Shown here: in pieces, positions 1-6,704 of the stretch
How the letters are laid out: the number at the start of each line of letters is the position of its first letter
Position numbering within the stretch: the stretch's first letter is position 1
Assembly (NCBI GenBank): GCA_964643325.1
Contig: CAZXSE010000023.1
Coordinates: 1 to 14,390, forward strand
Source of the DNA: Fredricksoniimonas sp964643325
GTDB lineage: Bacteria > Omnitrophota > Gorgyraeia > Zapsychrales > Fredricksoniimonadaceae
Length of the DNA stretch: 14,390 nucleotides
Reading direction: 5' to 3'
The notes under the pieces: generated by a model
Told to the model about the DNA's origin: nothing
The model's database searches: none
What the model saw: the letters and a program-made list of their open reading frames with translations, nothing else
Position numbers and translations under genes: made by a program

Positions 1-1394
1 GTCAGCGGCCCAAGGACCTGTGCAGCGTATATCATGGAAGGTTCTGCGTGCGTCAAATACGCGCCGCCCGCAAGCGTCATGTGCACCATGGCCCCGGGCA
101 TAAGCCCGATCCAGAGGCACAGCACGGCGAGGATCATCATGGGCGCCAGCATCCATGCCGACGGGTCCTTTCCTTCAAGGCCCGCGCGACGCTCGCCCAG
201 AAAAACAGTCCCGTGAACCTTGCAAAAACACGCCAATGCCAATGCCCCCATGAGCGCCAGCGCCACGATCCCAAGCGCGCACGCGATAACGCCCTGCAGC
301 GGCAGCAGCAATGCGCCCTGGAACAAGGCCGTATAAATAATGAACTCGCTGATGAATCCGTTAAAAAGCGGCAGCCCGCAAATGGACAATGCTCCGACGA
401 GAAATAGATTACCTGTTACCGGCATGCCGCGCAATAATCCCCCGAGCCGATCGATCTCGCCTGAACCTGCCTGCCGGATCACCGACCCTGCCCCCAGGAA
501 CAACAGGCCCTTAAAAAGCGAATGATTGATGACGTGAAGCAGCGCGCCCCCGCATCCCAGGACAGCGATCATGGGCATATCATGGCTGCGCCCCAAAAGT
601 CCGACGCCCAGCCCCAGCGCAATAATGCCGATATTCTCAATGCTGTGATAGGCCAGCAATTTCTTGAGCTCATGCTGGCCAAGCGCGTAAAGAACGCCCA
701 TAACGCCCGACGACATCCCCATGAACAACAGTAGATAGCCGCACCAATCCGGCAGTCCGCTGACAGTCCATGCCACGCGGCATATCCCGTAGATCCCCAT
801 CTTGATCATGACCCCCGACAGCACGGCGGAAACAGGCGCGGGCGCCGCCGGATGCGCGTAAGGTAGCCAGATGTGCGCGGGAATAAGGCCGGCCTTGACC
901 CCGAACCCGGCCACGGCCAGAAGGAAAATAAGGCCTCCCTGCACAGACGGGAACGCCGTACGCGCGATCACCTCAAGGTCCATGGATCCTGCCGTATGCG
1001 CCATCAAAAAGAACATCAGAAAAAGAAGGAATGTCCCGCAATGGGACGAGATCAGGAAGAGAAATCCCGCCTTGCGCGCCGACGGGTCCTGATCATGGAA
1101 GATAATAAGGAAGAATGCCGCGAGGGTCATGGCCTCCCACGCGGCCAAAAAAAGCATGATATTCCCCGCCATCACAACAACGGCCATGGAAGCCGCCAGG
1201 ACAAAATAAAAGAACATGTACGCGCCGTAACGACTACTACCCTTGTACGGCCGCATATAACCCGCTCCATAGACGCCGGCACATGCGACGAGGATCATGA
1301 TAGCAAGAAGGAACACGGCGCTTAACGGATCAAGCCTGAGCGTAAGCGCGCCGAACGGGACCTGCCAGATCGTTTGCAGTGCTATTTCCGTCAT
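1..1394 (-). CDS. hyfB: HyfB/HycC-like proton-translocating hydrogenase membrane subunit (3' end off window)
   Basis: This is a polytopic inner-membrane protein of the NuoL/NuoM/Mrp antiporter superfamily, closest in feel to HyfB/HycC, the large membrane arm of group 4 [NiFe] hydrogenase and formate hydrogenlyase complexes that couple electron transfer to H+ or Na+ pumping. I translated 464 codons from the ATG at 1394, and the frame is open to base 1. Visible landmarks are WEAMT (Glu87, the conserved TM glutamate), VKAGLIPAHIWLPYAHPAAP (Lys167, His174, His181), SGVMIKMGIYGICR, KKLLAYHSIENIG (Lys244/245, His250), NHSLFKGLLF (His287, Lys295) and Lys392 in a late helix. The start overlaps the upstream stop as ATGA, so translation is coupled to the EIIA-like gene. 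The N-terminus starts about two helices later than I remember for HyfB; the rest of the C-terminus lies outside the window. An Mrp/MnhD-type antiporter subunit is the main alternative, but the AHPAAP and HSIENIG stretches favour HyfB/HycC. Confidence 0.88.
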   Translation of the reverse strand, partial: MTEIALQTIWQVPFGALTLRLDPLSAVFLLAIMILVACAGVYGAGYMRPYKGSSRYGAYMFFYFVLAASMAVVVMAGNIMLFLAAWEAMTLAAFFLIIFHDQDPSARKAGFLFLISSHCGTFLLFLMFFLMAHTAGSMDLEVIARTAFPSVQGGLIFLLAVAGFGVKAGLIPAHIWLPYAHPAAPAPVSAVLSGVMIKMGIYGICRVAWTVSGLPDWCGYLLLFMGMSSGVMGVLYALGQHELKKLLAYHSIENIGIIALGLGVGLLGRSHDMPMIAVLGCGGALLHVINHSLFKGLLFLGAGSVIRQAGSGEIDRLGGLLRGMPVTGNLFLVGALSICGLPLFNGFISEFIIYTALFQGALLLPLQGVIACALGIVALALMGALALACFCKVHGTVFLGERRAGLEGKDPSAWMLAPMMILAVLCLWIGLMPGAMVHMTLAGGAYLTHAEPSMIYAAQVLGPL

Positions 1395-2074
1395 GGTGTC
1401 CGCGCGCTCCTGGCCTCAGCCACCTGAAAAGCCGCGAGGATCGCGGCGGCATCACTACGTCCGGCGAGCGCGGCAACGACCCGCTCGTCCTGAAGGCAAA
1501 AAGCCAGGCGCGCCAAAAGTGCCAGATGCCCCTTGAAAGAACTTGAGAAAATGACGAATAGCGTATGGACCGGTTCTTTGTCAAAAGCATCAAAGTCAAT
1601 CTTCTCGGCAAGAAAAAAAACCCCGACCACGGGCTCAAGCCCGGCAAGGATAACGGGATGCTTGACGTGCGGTATCGCGATGCCGTTGCCGATGGCCGTC
1701 GTTCCCATCTGCTCGCGCGAGAGCAGCATCTCCAGGAGCGCGGGCCGCTGGATATGCCCCGGCAAAGGCATCATGCCCAGAACGTCCGTCAGGACCGCCT
1801 CGCGCGCCGTCCCTTTAATATCAAAATGGATGCCACCGCGCGCAAGGGCCGGTGTAATGATATCCTGCCCCTGGCGGCTTTGTTCGCAAAGTTTGAGCGC
1901 TCCCGGCGTCAAAGGAACGCGGGCTTTCAGCGCCCATTCCAAGACATCAACGGCATTAAAATAATACTGGTCATTGGCCTTGACCGCAGGCATGCCCCGG
2001 GCATTCAGCCACTGATAAAGGACCTTCTCTTTGATCTCAAAAGCCCGCTCTATATCATGGAACGTCAACTGCAT
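1391..2074 (-). CDS. HTH-PTS EIIA(Ntr)-like regulatory protein
   Basis: A 227-residue protein with two parts. Residues 1-52 look like an excisionase/MerR-type winged helix (VLYQWLNARGMPAVK followed by the FNAVDVLEWA helix). Residues about 75-225 are a PTS EIIA domain of the PtsN/fructose type. The phosphoacceptor is expected to be His136 in GNGIAIPH, and His183 in SSFKGHLALLARLA fits the second conserved histidine. PtsN proteins take phosphate from a PTS phosphorelay and regulate rather than transport; in proteobacteria they act on potassium and nitrogen metabolism. No EIIB or EIIC is present here. It is the first gene after a strong promoter and overlaps the hydrogenase-type subunit by four bases (ATGA, 1391-1394), which suggests control of, or co-expression with, that complex; this link is inference. 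The start at 2074 has an AAGGCGG-like ribosome site just upstream. Confidence 0.85.
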   Translation of the reverse strand: MQLTFHDIERAFEIKEKVLYQWLNARGMPAVKANDQYYFNAVDVLEWALKARVPLTPGALKLCEQSRQGQDIITPALARGGIHFDIKGTAREAVLTDVLGMMPLPGHIQRPALLEMLLSREQMGTTAIGNGIAIPHVKHPVILAGLEPVVGVFFLAEKIDFDAFDKEPVHTLFVIFSSSFKGHLALLARLAFCLQDERVVAALAGRSDAAAILAAFQVAEARSARTP

Positions 2075-2171
2075 GGACCGCCTTTGGCCGGGGCCGTATC
2101 CCGGCGCCGGAACAATGTGCTATTTTCTTCTATTCTGTGATAACGAACTGCCGGAATGGAAATATCATTCA

Positions 2172-2199
2172 ATTATATGCAATATCCGGAATATGTAAA
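2172..2199 (-). promoter_or_regulatory. Sigma70-type promoter for the EIIA-like/hyfB-like operon
   Basis: On the minus strand a TTTACA -35 box (2194-2199, five of six consensus bases) is followed after 16 bases by a perfect TATAAT -10 box (2172-2177). Transcription would start near 2165 and give a leader of about 90 bases before the ATG at 2074. The end of that leader contains GC-rich self-complementary sequence (GCCGGG and CCCGGC arms around 2083-2107) next to the ribosome site, which could reduce initiation. The rest of 2075-2230 holds no gene. Confidence 0.6.
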
Positions 2200-2230
2200 C
2201 ACCTGTTACAAGGAACCGGAAGAAGGAGGC

Positions 2231-3145
2231 CTACTGCGGCTCAGGATGAACCGTAACATCGGCATCGGGGCAGGCCGCCTCGATGGCCTTCTCGACCTCT
2301 TCGGTCAGGCGGTGGGCATCCTGCAACGGCAGATGCCCGTCAAGGAGCACGTGCAAGTCAATGAAGGTCTGCGGGCCTGATGAACGGACGCGCACATGAT
2401 GACAATTCAAAACGCCGGGGATCCTCTCCGCGGCCGCGATCACCTTCTCTTCAAGCCCCGCGGGCGCGGCGTCAAGCAGCGCGGCGATCGTGCGCCTGCC
2501 CAGCTGCCAGCTGATCTGGACCACAATGACGCCGACAACAAGCGCGGCAACAGCATCCGCATAATGCAGGATGTCCGCATTGGGGATGATATCGCTCAAG
2601 GCTACGCAGATCAAACCAAGGATAACGACCGCCGAGCTCCAGATGTCCGTTGAAAAATGCAGCGCGTCCGCTTCCAGGGCCTGGCTATTATATTTCTTAG
2701 CTGCCTTGCGGAGCATGCGCGAGCGGGAAATATCCACGATGATCGAAACGCCCATGACCGCGAACGCCCAGAACGTCACCTCGACATCCACCCTGCCGGA
2801 AGCGATCCTGCGAACAGCCTCATAGCCGATCCACCCGCAGGTGATCAGCAAGAGAATGGTCTCAAAAAGCGCTGACAAATTCTCCACCTTGCCATGGCCA
2901 TAACGGTGCTCCTGGTCCGCCGGCTTGGAAGACGCCCGCACTGCGAACCAGGTCACCACGGCCGCGACCATATCCAGGGCCGAATGCGCGGCTTCGGCAA
3001 GAATACCCAGACTGCCCGTCATGATGCCTACCACGACTTTCATGGACACCAGGGCAAATGCCGCCAGCACGGAACTGCCGGCCACATGCTGTTTTTCATG
3101 CGACGGATCACGATGCGCCTTGTCATGCTTCCCAAAAAGTGTCAT
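2231..3145 (-). CDS. Cation diffusion facilitator (zinc-type CDF) exporter
   Basis: A 304-residue inner-membrane metal/proton antiporter of the CDF family (YiiP/ZitB/FieF-like). TM2 carries AEAAHSALDM (His54, Asp58) and TM5 carries EADALHFSTDIWSS (His163, Asp167), an HD-HD transport site that in characterised members goes with Zn2+ preference. The HRYGHGKVENLSAL loop after TM2 is a family hallmark. The C-terminal cytoplasmic dimerisation domain (about 225-304) ends DVTVHPEP with further histidines (His249/250, His265, His278, His300). I chose the ATG at 3145: it lies 5 bases after the fprA stop, with GAGG upstream. An in-frame start at 3190 would add 15 residues overlapping fprA. The tight spacing implies one transcript with the flavoprotein. 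I see no clear terminator after the stop. Confidence 0.92.
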   Translation of the reverse strand: MTLFGKHDKAHRDPSHEKQHVAGSSVLAAFALVSMKVVVGIMTGSLGILAEAAHSALDMVAAVVTWFAVRASSKPADQEHRYGHGKVENLSALFETILLLITCGWIGYEAVRRIASGRVDVEVTFWAFAVMGVSIIVDISRSRMLRKAAKKYNSQALEADALHFSTDIWSSAVVILGLICVALSDIIPNADILHYADAVAALVVGVIVVQISWQLGRRTIAALLDAAPAGLEEKVIAAAERIPGVLNCHHVRVRSSGPQTFIDLHVLLDGHLPLQDAHRLTEEVEKAIEAACPDADVTVHPEPQ

Positions 3146-3150
3146 GTGCC

Positions 3151-4344
3151 TCACAGTGCTTTTATAAGATTCTTCCCGTAAGCCTCGCACGCGGCCAGCG
3201 CCCCTTCATCCGGCTCCCATTGGTTCTTGATCCCCTCATCAATAACAGCGAACCCGATCTCCTGGAGCATGCCGTTAAGGCGTTTTTGCGCCTCGCCCGA
3301 CCAGCCGTAACAACCGAATGCCGCGGCTTTCTTGCCCTTGAACGCCAGTCCGCGCAGCTCTTCCAGGAACGCCCCCACCCCGGCCAGCACGCATTTATTA
3401 TGCGACGGAGAACCGACCAGAAAGGCTTTCGAACGGAACACTTCCAGCGCCGCGTCATTCTTATCCGCCGCGCCAAGGTCCATCACGCTCACAACAACAG
3501 AAGGGTCCGCCTGACGGATGCCGCGCGCGATCGCCTCCGCCATCAGGCGCGTCCCGCCCCAGATGGTGCCATAAGCGATCGTGACCCTGTTCTCCTTGTA
3601 TTCATGGGCCCAGGCCTCGTAGGTGCTGATGATCTTCGCAACATCCGCGCCCCTCCAACACGCCCCGTGGCTCGGCAGGATCATCTCAACAGGAACATTC
3701 ATGGCCTTGAACTCGACAAGCTTCGCGGCGACCGACTTGTTCCACGGCGCAATGATGTTCGCGTAATATTTCATGGCCTCTTCATCCAGGGCTGCCCGAT
3801 CGACAAGGTCCGCCCAGATCTTGTCGGTCGCGTAATGCTGGCCGAACGCATCCGTCGAGAAAAGGATATTATCGCCCGTCATGTACGTGAACATGGTGTC
3901 CGGCCAGTGCAGCATCGGCGCTTCGACAAAAACAAGCTTCTTGCCATTGCCAATGTCCAGCGTATCGCCCGTGCGCACCGGTTTAAAGTTCCAGTTCTGA
4001 TGATAATGCCCCTGGATGCACTTGACGCCATTGGGCGTGCAATAGATCGGAACATCCGGGATCATGGCCGCGAGGTCCTTGAGAGCGCCGCTGTGATCCG
4101 GCTCGGCATGATTGCTGATGATCGCGTCGATCTTGCGGATATCAACAGTCTCGGGCAACGCGCGCAGAAATTCCGCCGCGAACGGGTCCCAGACCGTATC
4201 GATCAGGATGGTCTTTTCTTCCTTAATAAGATAGGAGTTATACGTGGTGCCGCGGTGTGTGGAAAGTTCGTGGCCATGGAACATGCGCAGGTCCCAGTCC
4301 ACTTTTCCCGTCCAATACACATTATTCTTGATCCTGATCGCCAT
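3151..4344 (-). CDS. fprA: A-type flavoprotein, di-iron O2/NO reductase (FprA/ROO)
   Basis: A 397-residue cytoplasmic flavo-di-iron protein that reduces O2 to water or NO to N2O with electrons from rubredoxin or F420H2; it protects anaerobes. The N-terminal metallo-beta-lactamase domain has every di-iron ligand: HAEPDH (His79, Glu81, Asp83; His84 also present), HWPD (His146), STDAFG (Asp165) and PSHG (His226). These positions equal those I recall for Desulfovibrio rubredoxin:oxygen oxidoreductase. The C-terminal flavodoxin domain (about 254-397) begins VTIAYGTIWGGT, the FMN phosphate loop. There is no rubredoxin or flavin reductase extension, so a separate electron donor is needed. The ATG at 4344 is chosen because GAGGAGG stands 5 bases upstream; the longer frame to 4437 would read through the helicase terminator. 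Substrate preference (O2 or NO) cannot be read from the sequence. Confidence 0.95.
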   Translation of the reverse strand: MAIRIKNNVYWTGKVDWDLRMFHGHELSTHRGTTYNSYLIKEEKTILIDTVWDPFAAEFLRALPETVDIRKIDAIISNHAEPDHSGALKDLAAMIPDVPIYCTPNGVKCIQGHYHQNWNFKPVRTGDTLDIGNGKKLVFVEAPMLHWPDTMFTYMTGDNILFSTDAFGQHYATDKIWADLVDRAALDEEAMKYYANIIAPWNKSVAAKLVEFKAMNVPVEMILPSHGACWRGADVAKIISTYEAWAHEYKENRVTIAYGTIWGGTRLMAEAIARGIRQADPSVVVSVMDLGAADKNDAALEVFRSKAFLVGSPSHNKCVLAGVGAFLEELRGLAFKGKKAAAFGCYGWSGEAQKRLNGMLQEIGFAVIDEGIKNQWEPDEGALAACEAYGKNLIKAL

Positions 4345-4369
4345 AATTCCTCCTCTGATATCCCCTCGA

Positions 4370-4398
4370 TTTCTACAGTATCCGCGAAGGAAAGTCAA
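4370..4398 (-). promoter_or_regulatory. Candidate promoter of fprA-CDF operon
   Basis: On the minus strand TTGACT (4393-4398) and TAGAAA (4370-4375) are separated by 17 bases, directly after the T-tract of the helicase terminator and about 25 bases before the fprA start. The -35 box is good and the -10 box moderate (four of six). No operator palindrome stands out. Confidence 0.45.
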
Positions 4399-4400
4399 AC

Positions 4401-4428
4401 AAAAAAGCCCCCGGGACCTCCCGAGGGC
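4401..4428 (-). terminator. Intrinsic terminator of the DEAD-box helicase gene
   Basis: Read on the minus strand, GCCCTCGGGA and TCCCGGGGGC form a 10-pair stem (one G-U) with a short GG loop, followed by TTTTTT (4401-4406). On the plus strand the same position is a C/A mismatch, so the structure is tuned for the minus strand. It lies about 28 bases after the helicase stop and separates that gene from fprA. Confidence 0.85.
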
Positions 4429-4455
4429 TTTTTGCAATTGCTACGCTGCGCGCCT

Positions 4456-5691
4456 TCAGCGAAAACGGCGGCGGGCCTTGAAAGAGCGGCCGGAAAAACC
4501 TCTGCCGCTCCCGCCAGGCTTATATCCGGATGAAGCCGCCGGCGCGCGGTAAAGCGTGTGCGTCGGCACATCAGGATGCTGGGACAGCTTGATCTCGGAA
4601 CGGATGATCTTCTCAATGGACTGCACCAGGTCCGCCTGGTCGGGTGTGGCGATCGCGATCGCGCGGCCTTCCATGCCCGCGCGGCCCGTACGGCCGATGC
4701 GATGCACGTAATTCTCCGCGTCATCCGGCAGGTCATAGTTGATGACCAGCTCGATACCCTTGACATCAATGCCGCGCGCGGCAATATCCGTCGCGACCAG
4801 GATGCGGTAACGGCCGACCTTGAACCCGTCCAGTGCCTGACGGCGCTGGGCAAGGGTCTTGTCCGAATGGATCTCGGCCGCGGTATGCCCCATCTGCTTG
4901 ATATCGCGCGTCAGCTTCCTGGCCCCGTGCTTGGTGCGCGAGAACAACAGGACCGACCCGCGGTACTGATCGAGCAATTTCTGCAATAAAAGGACCTTCA
5001 TCTCGCGCTTGACGACAAAGATCTCCTGAACGACCTTTTCGGCGGCCGTGCCCTGGGGCGCGACCTCGATATTGATCGGCAGTTTCATGTGGCGTGATGC
5101 CATGAGCATGATGTCGCGCGGCATGGTCGCGGAGAAAAGCATGGTCTGCCTGTCCTTGGGGACCTGCTGCAGGATCTGTTCGATCTGCGGCGCAAAGCCC
5201 ATGTCGAACATCCTGTCCGCTTCATCGAGCACGAGGATCCGTGTGGCGCTCAGCCGCACTGTCCCGCGCTGCATATGATCGATCAAACGCCCCGGTGTGC
5301 AGATCAGGATACGCGCGCCCTTCTTGACAGCGCGGATCTGTTCTTCCATAGAGGCGCCGCCGATCATGACCGCGGTGCGCAGCCCGAAAGGCGCTGCGAT
5401 CTGACGCACGGCCTCCTCGACCTGGACCGCGAGTTCGCGCACGGGCACGACCACAAGGCCGTTACCCGTGGGTTCCTGCGCCAGGCGCTGGACCATGGGG
5501 ATCGCAAACGCCAGGGTCTTCCCTGTGCCGGTCTGCGCAATACCCATGATGTCCTTGCCTTCCACGGCCATGGGGATCGCCTTGTGCTGGATCGGTGTCG
5601 GGACCTTGAACTTCATGCGTTCAAGCGCCTCGAGCACTTTGGGCGCGATGCCAAGCCCGTAAAAGGTTGCTGGTAAATTCGTGTTAGTCAT
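4456..5691 (-). CDS. DEAD-box ATP-dependent RNA helicase (RhlE/CsdA-type)
   Basis: A 411-residue cytoplasmic RNA helicase with all superfamily 2 DEAD motifs in order: Q motif (PTPIQ, 32-36), motif I AQTGTGKT (52-59), Ia PVREL (83-87, usually PTREL), GG (111-112), Ib TPGR (132-135), II DEAD (156-159), III SAT (187-189), V ATDIAARGID (300-309), VI HRIGRTGRAG (330-339). A short basic Gly/Ser/Arg tail (about 393-411) follows the core, as in RhlE-type enzymes that unwind structured mRNA or assist ribosome assembly, often in the cold. It is apparently monocistronic: about 215 gene-free bases lie upstream and a strong terminator downstream. The ribosome site is poor: the ATG at 5691 is preceded by an A/G-rich stretch (GAAAGAAGAAACAAGAA) without GGAGG. 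The exact subfamily is not resolved. Confidence 0.95.
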   Translation of the reverse strand: MTNTNLPATFYGLGIAPKVLEALERMKFKVPTPIQHKAIPMAVEGKDIMGIAQTGTGKTLAFAIPMVQRLAQEPTGNGLVVVPVRELAVQVEEAVRQIAAPFGLRTAVMIGGASMEEQIRAVKKGARILICTPGRLIDHMQRGTVRLSATRILVLDEADRMFDMGFAPQIEQILQQVPKDRQTMLFSATMPRDIMLMASRHMKLPINIEVAPQGTAAEKVVQEIFVVKREMKVLLLQKLLDQYRGSVLLFSRTKHGARKLTRDIKQMGHTAAEIHSDKTLAQRRQALDGFKVGRYRILVATDIAARGIDVKGIELVINYDLPDDAENYVHRIGRTGRAGMEGRAIAIATPDQADLVQSIEKIIRSEIKLSQHPDVPTHTLYRAPAASSGYKPGGSGRGFSGRSFKARRRFR

Positions 5692-5906
5692 TTCTTGTTT
5701 CTTCTTTCTTTTTTCAGTTATTAAAAGTTGTCCGTGCCTGTGGCATTTTCCAGGGGCAGCGCATGGCTAATTATGGATGCCGATAAAAATGCAAAATTGC
5801 CGGAGGTTCTCGCAAAAAGGTAAGGGGAAAGGAGATAAGAGGGGAACTACTCGGATCCTGATCACTACCTTGAACCGTGACCATCATCCCCTTTTTCAGG
5901 GAAAAG
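5692..5906 (-). promoter_or_regulatory. Gene-free leader upstream of the helicase
   Basis: No convincing ORF lies between the kinase stop and the helicase ATG. On the minus strand the region has a weak CCCT/AGGGG hairpin just after the kinase stop (about 5880-5905), an AT-rich centre (about 5765-5800, with CATAATTA but no good -35 partner) and a purine-only run just before the ATG. A long leader would fit post-transcriptional cold-shock-type control, but I see no specific riboswitch or conserved box. Confidence 0.35.
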
Positions 5907-6692
5907 TCAACCTTTTTCTTCCGCCCCGGCCTTCTTTCCAGGAGGACCATCCCGCAGTAATTTGACCGTGAACACGGCACCTTCCCCAGCCTCACTGACA
6001 ACCGTGATCTCGCCGCCATGCTTTTTGATGATCTCCTGTGCCACGAACAGGCCGAGTCCGGCGCCCTCGCCAACCGGTTTTGTCGTAAAGAACGGCTCGA
6101 ACACCTTGGGCGCATGCTCGGGCGCGATCCCCCGCCCTGAATCCCTGATCTCGACATGAACATACTTGCCGCGCGAACGGGTCATGATATGGACCGTGCC
6201 CTTGGCATCGATCGCCTGCACGGCATTAAATAGAAGGTTCATGAAGACCTGCAGCATTTGAGGTTCCCTGAAATACATATCAGGGACCTTACCGTAATCC
6301 TTGATCACCGTGACCTTATATTTCAACTCATTGGTCATGATAGCCAGAGCCCGATCAATGCACGCATGCAGGTCCCCACATGCCAGACTGGTGTCATCCG
6401 AGTGCGCAACAACACGCAGATCTTTGACGATCCTGGCGATCCTCTCTGCGGCGCTGTTCATTTCACGGATCAGGGCCGGAATGTCCTCGAGGATCTCCGC
6501 AAGCTTCGGGTCCTTCCCAGCCGCACCTGCAGGCAGCGCCCGCAGGGCATCATGAACATGCCGGTAATATTCTTCCAGCGTATAAAGATTGGAAAGGATG
6601 CAGGCCGTCGGGTTATTGATCTCGTGCGCGATACCCGCCGTCAACTGCCCGAGGGAGGCCATTTTCGCAACATAAGCCATGCGGTCCTTCAT
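5907..6692 (-). CDS. Sensorless cytoplasmic histidine kinase
   Basis: A 261-residue two-component kinase made only of the catalytic core. The HisKA dimerisation helix starts at once (MASLGQLTAGIAHEINNP, phosphoacceptor His23), and the HATPase_c domain shows the N box NLLFNAVQA (Asn156), G1 DSGRGI (Asp184), F box FEPFFTTK and G2 GEGAGLGL (208-215). There is no transmembrane, PAS, GAF or HAMP segment, so the signal must come from a partner protein. No response regulator is in the window, making it an orphan. Its AAGGAG ribosome site (6701-6706) overlaps the TAA stop of the upstream secreted protein, with 8 bases to the ATG, so the two are almost certainly co-translated. The HEINNP H-box resembles NtrB/ZraS-type kinases that pair with sigma54 activators; that pairing is only a guess. 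Confidence 0.9.
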   Translation of the reverse strand: MKDRMAYVAKMASLGQLTAGIAHEINNPTACILSNLYTLEEYYRHVHDALRALPAGAAGKDPKLAEILEDIPALIREMNSAAERIARIVKDLRVVAHSDDTSLACGDLHACIDRALAIMTNELKYKVTVIKDYGKVPDMYFREPQMLQVFMNLLFNAVQAIDAKGTVHIMTRSRGKYVHVEIRDSGRGIAPEHAPKVFEPFFTTKPVGEGAGLGLFVAQEIIKKHGGEITVVSEAGEGAVFTVKLLRDGPPGKKAGAEEKG

Positions 6693-6704
6693 CAGAATGG
6701 CTCC

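Noticed and set aside
34..1536. Several plus-strand ORFs across the left end
   Set aside because: They oppose the HyfB-like gene, whose conserved motifs are on the minus strand. Their Arg/His/Gln-rich composition is typical of antisense to hydrophobic GC-rich genes.
1565..2140. Plus-strand ORFs of 191 and 143 codons opposite the EIIA-like gene
   Set aside because: Shadow frames: the minus frame carries the clear EIIA motif GIAIPH, while these read as basic low-information sequence.
3058..4533. 491-codon plus-strand ORF opposite the flavoprotein
   Set aside because: It mirrors the fprA gene and has an Arg/Asp/His-rich composition with no recognisable domain. The minus-strand frame has complete di-iron ligands and a strong ribosome site.
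5771..6163. 130-codon minus-strand ORF inside the kinase 3' region
   Set aside because: It is a frame shadow of the HATPase domain extended into the gene-free leader, with no domain of its own. I considered a frameshifted kinase tail, but the kinase ends normally after the G2 box.
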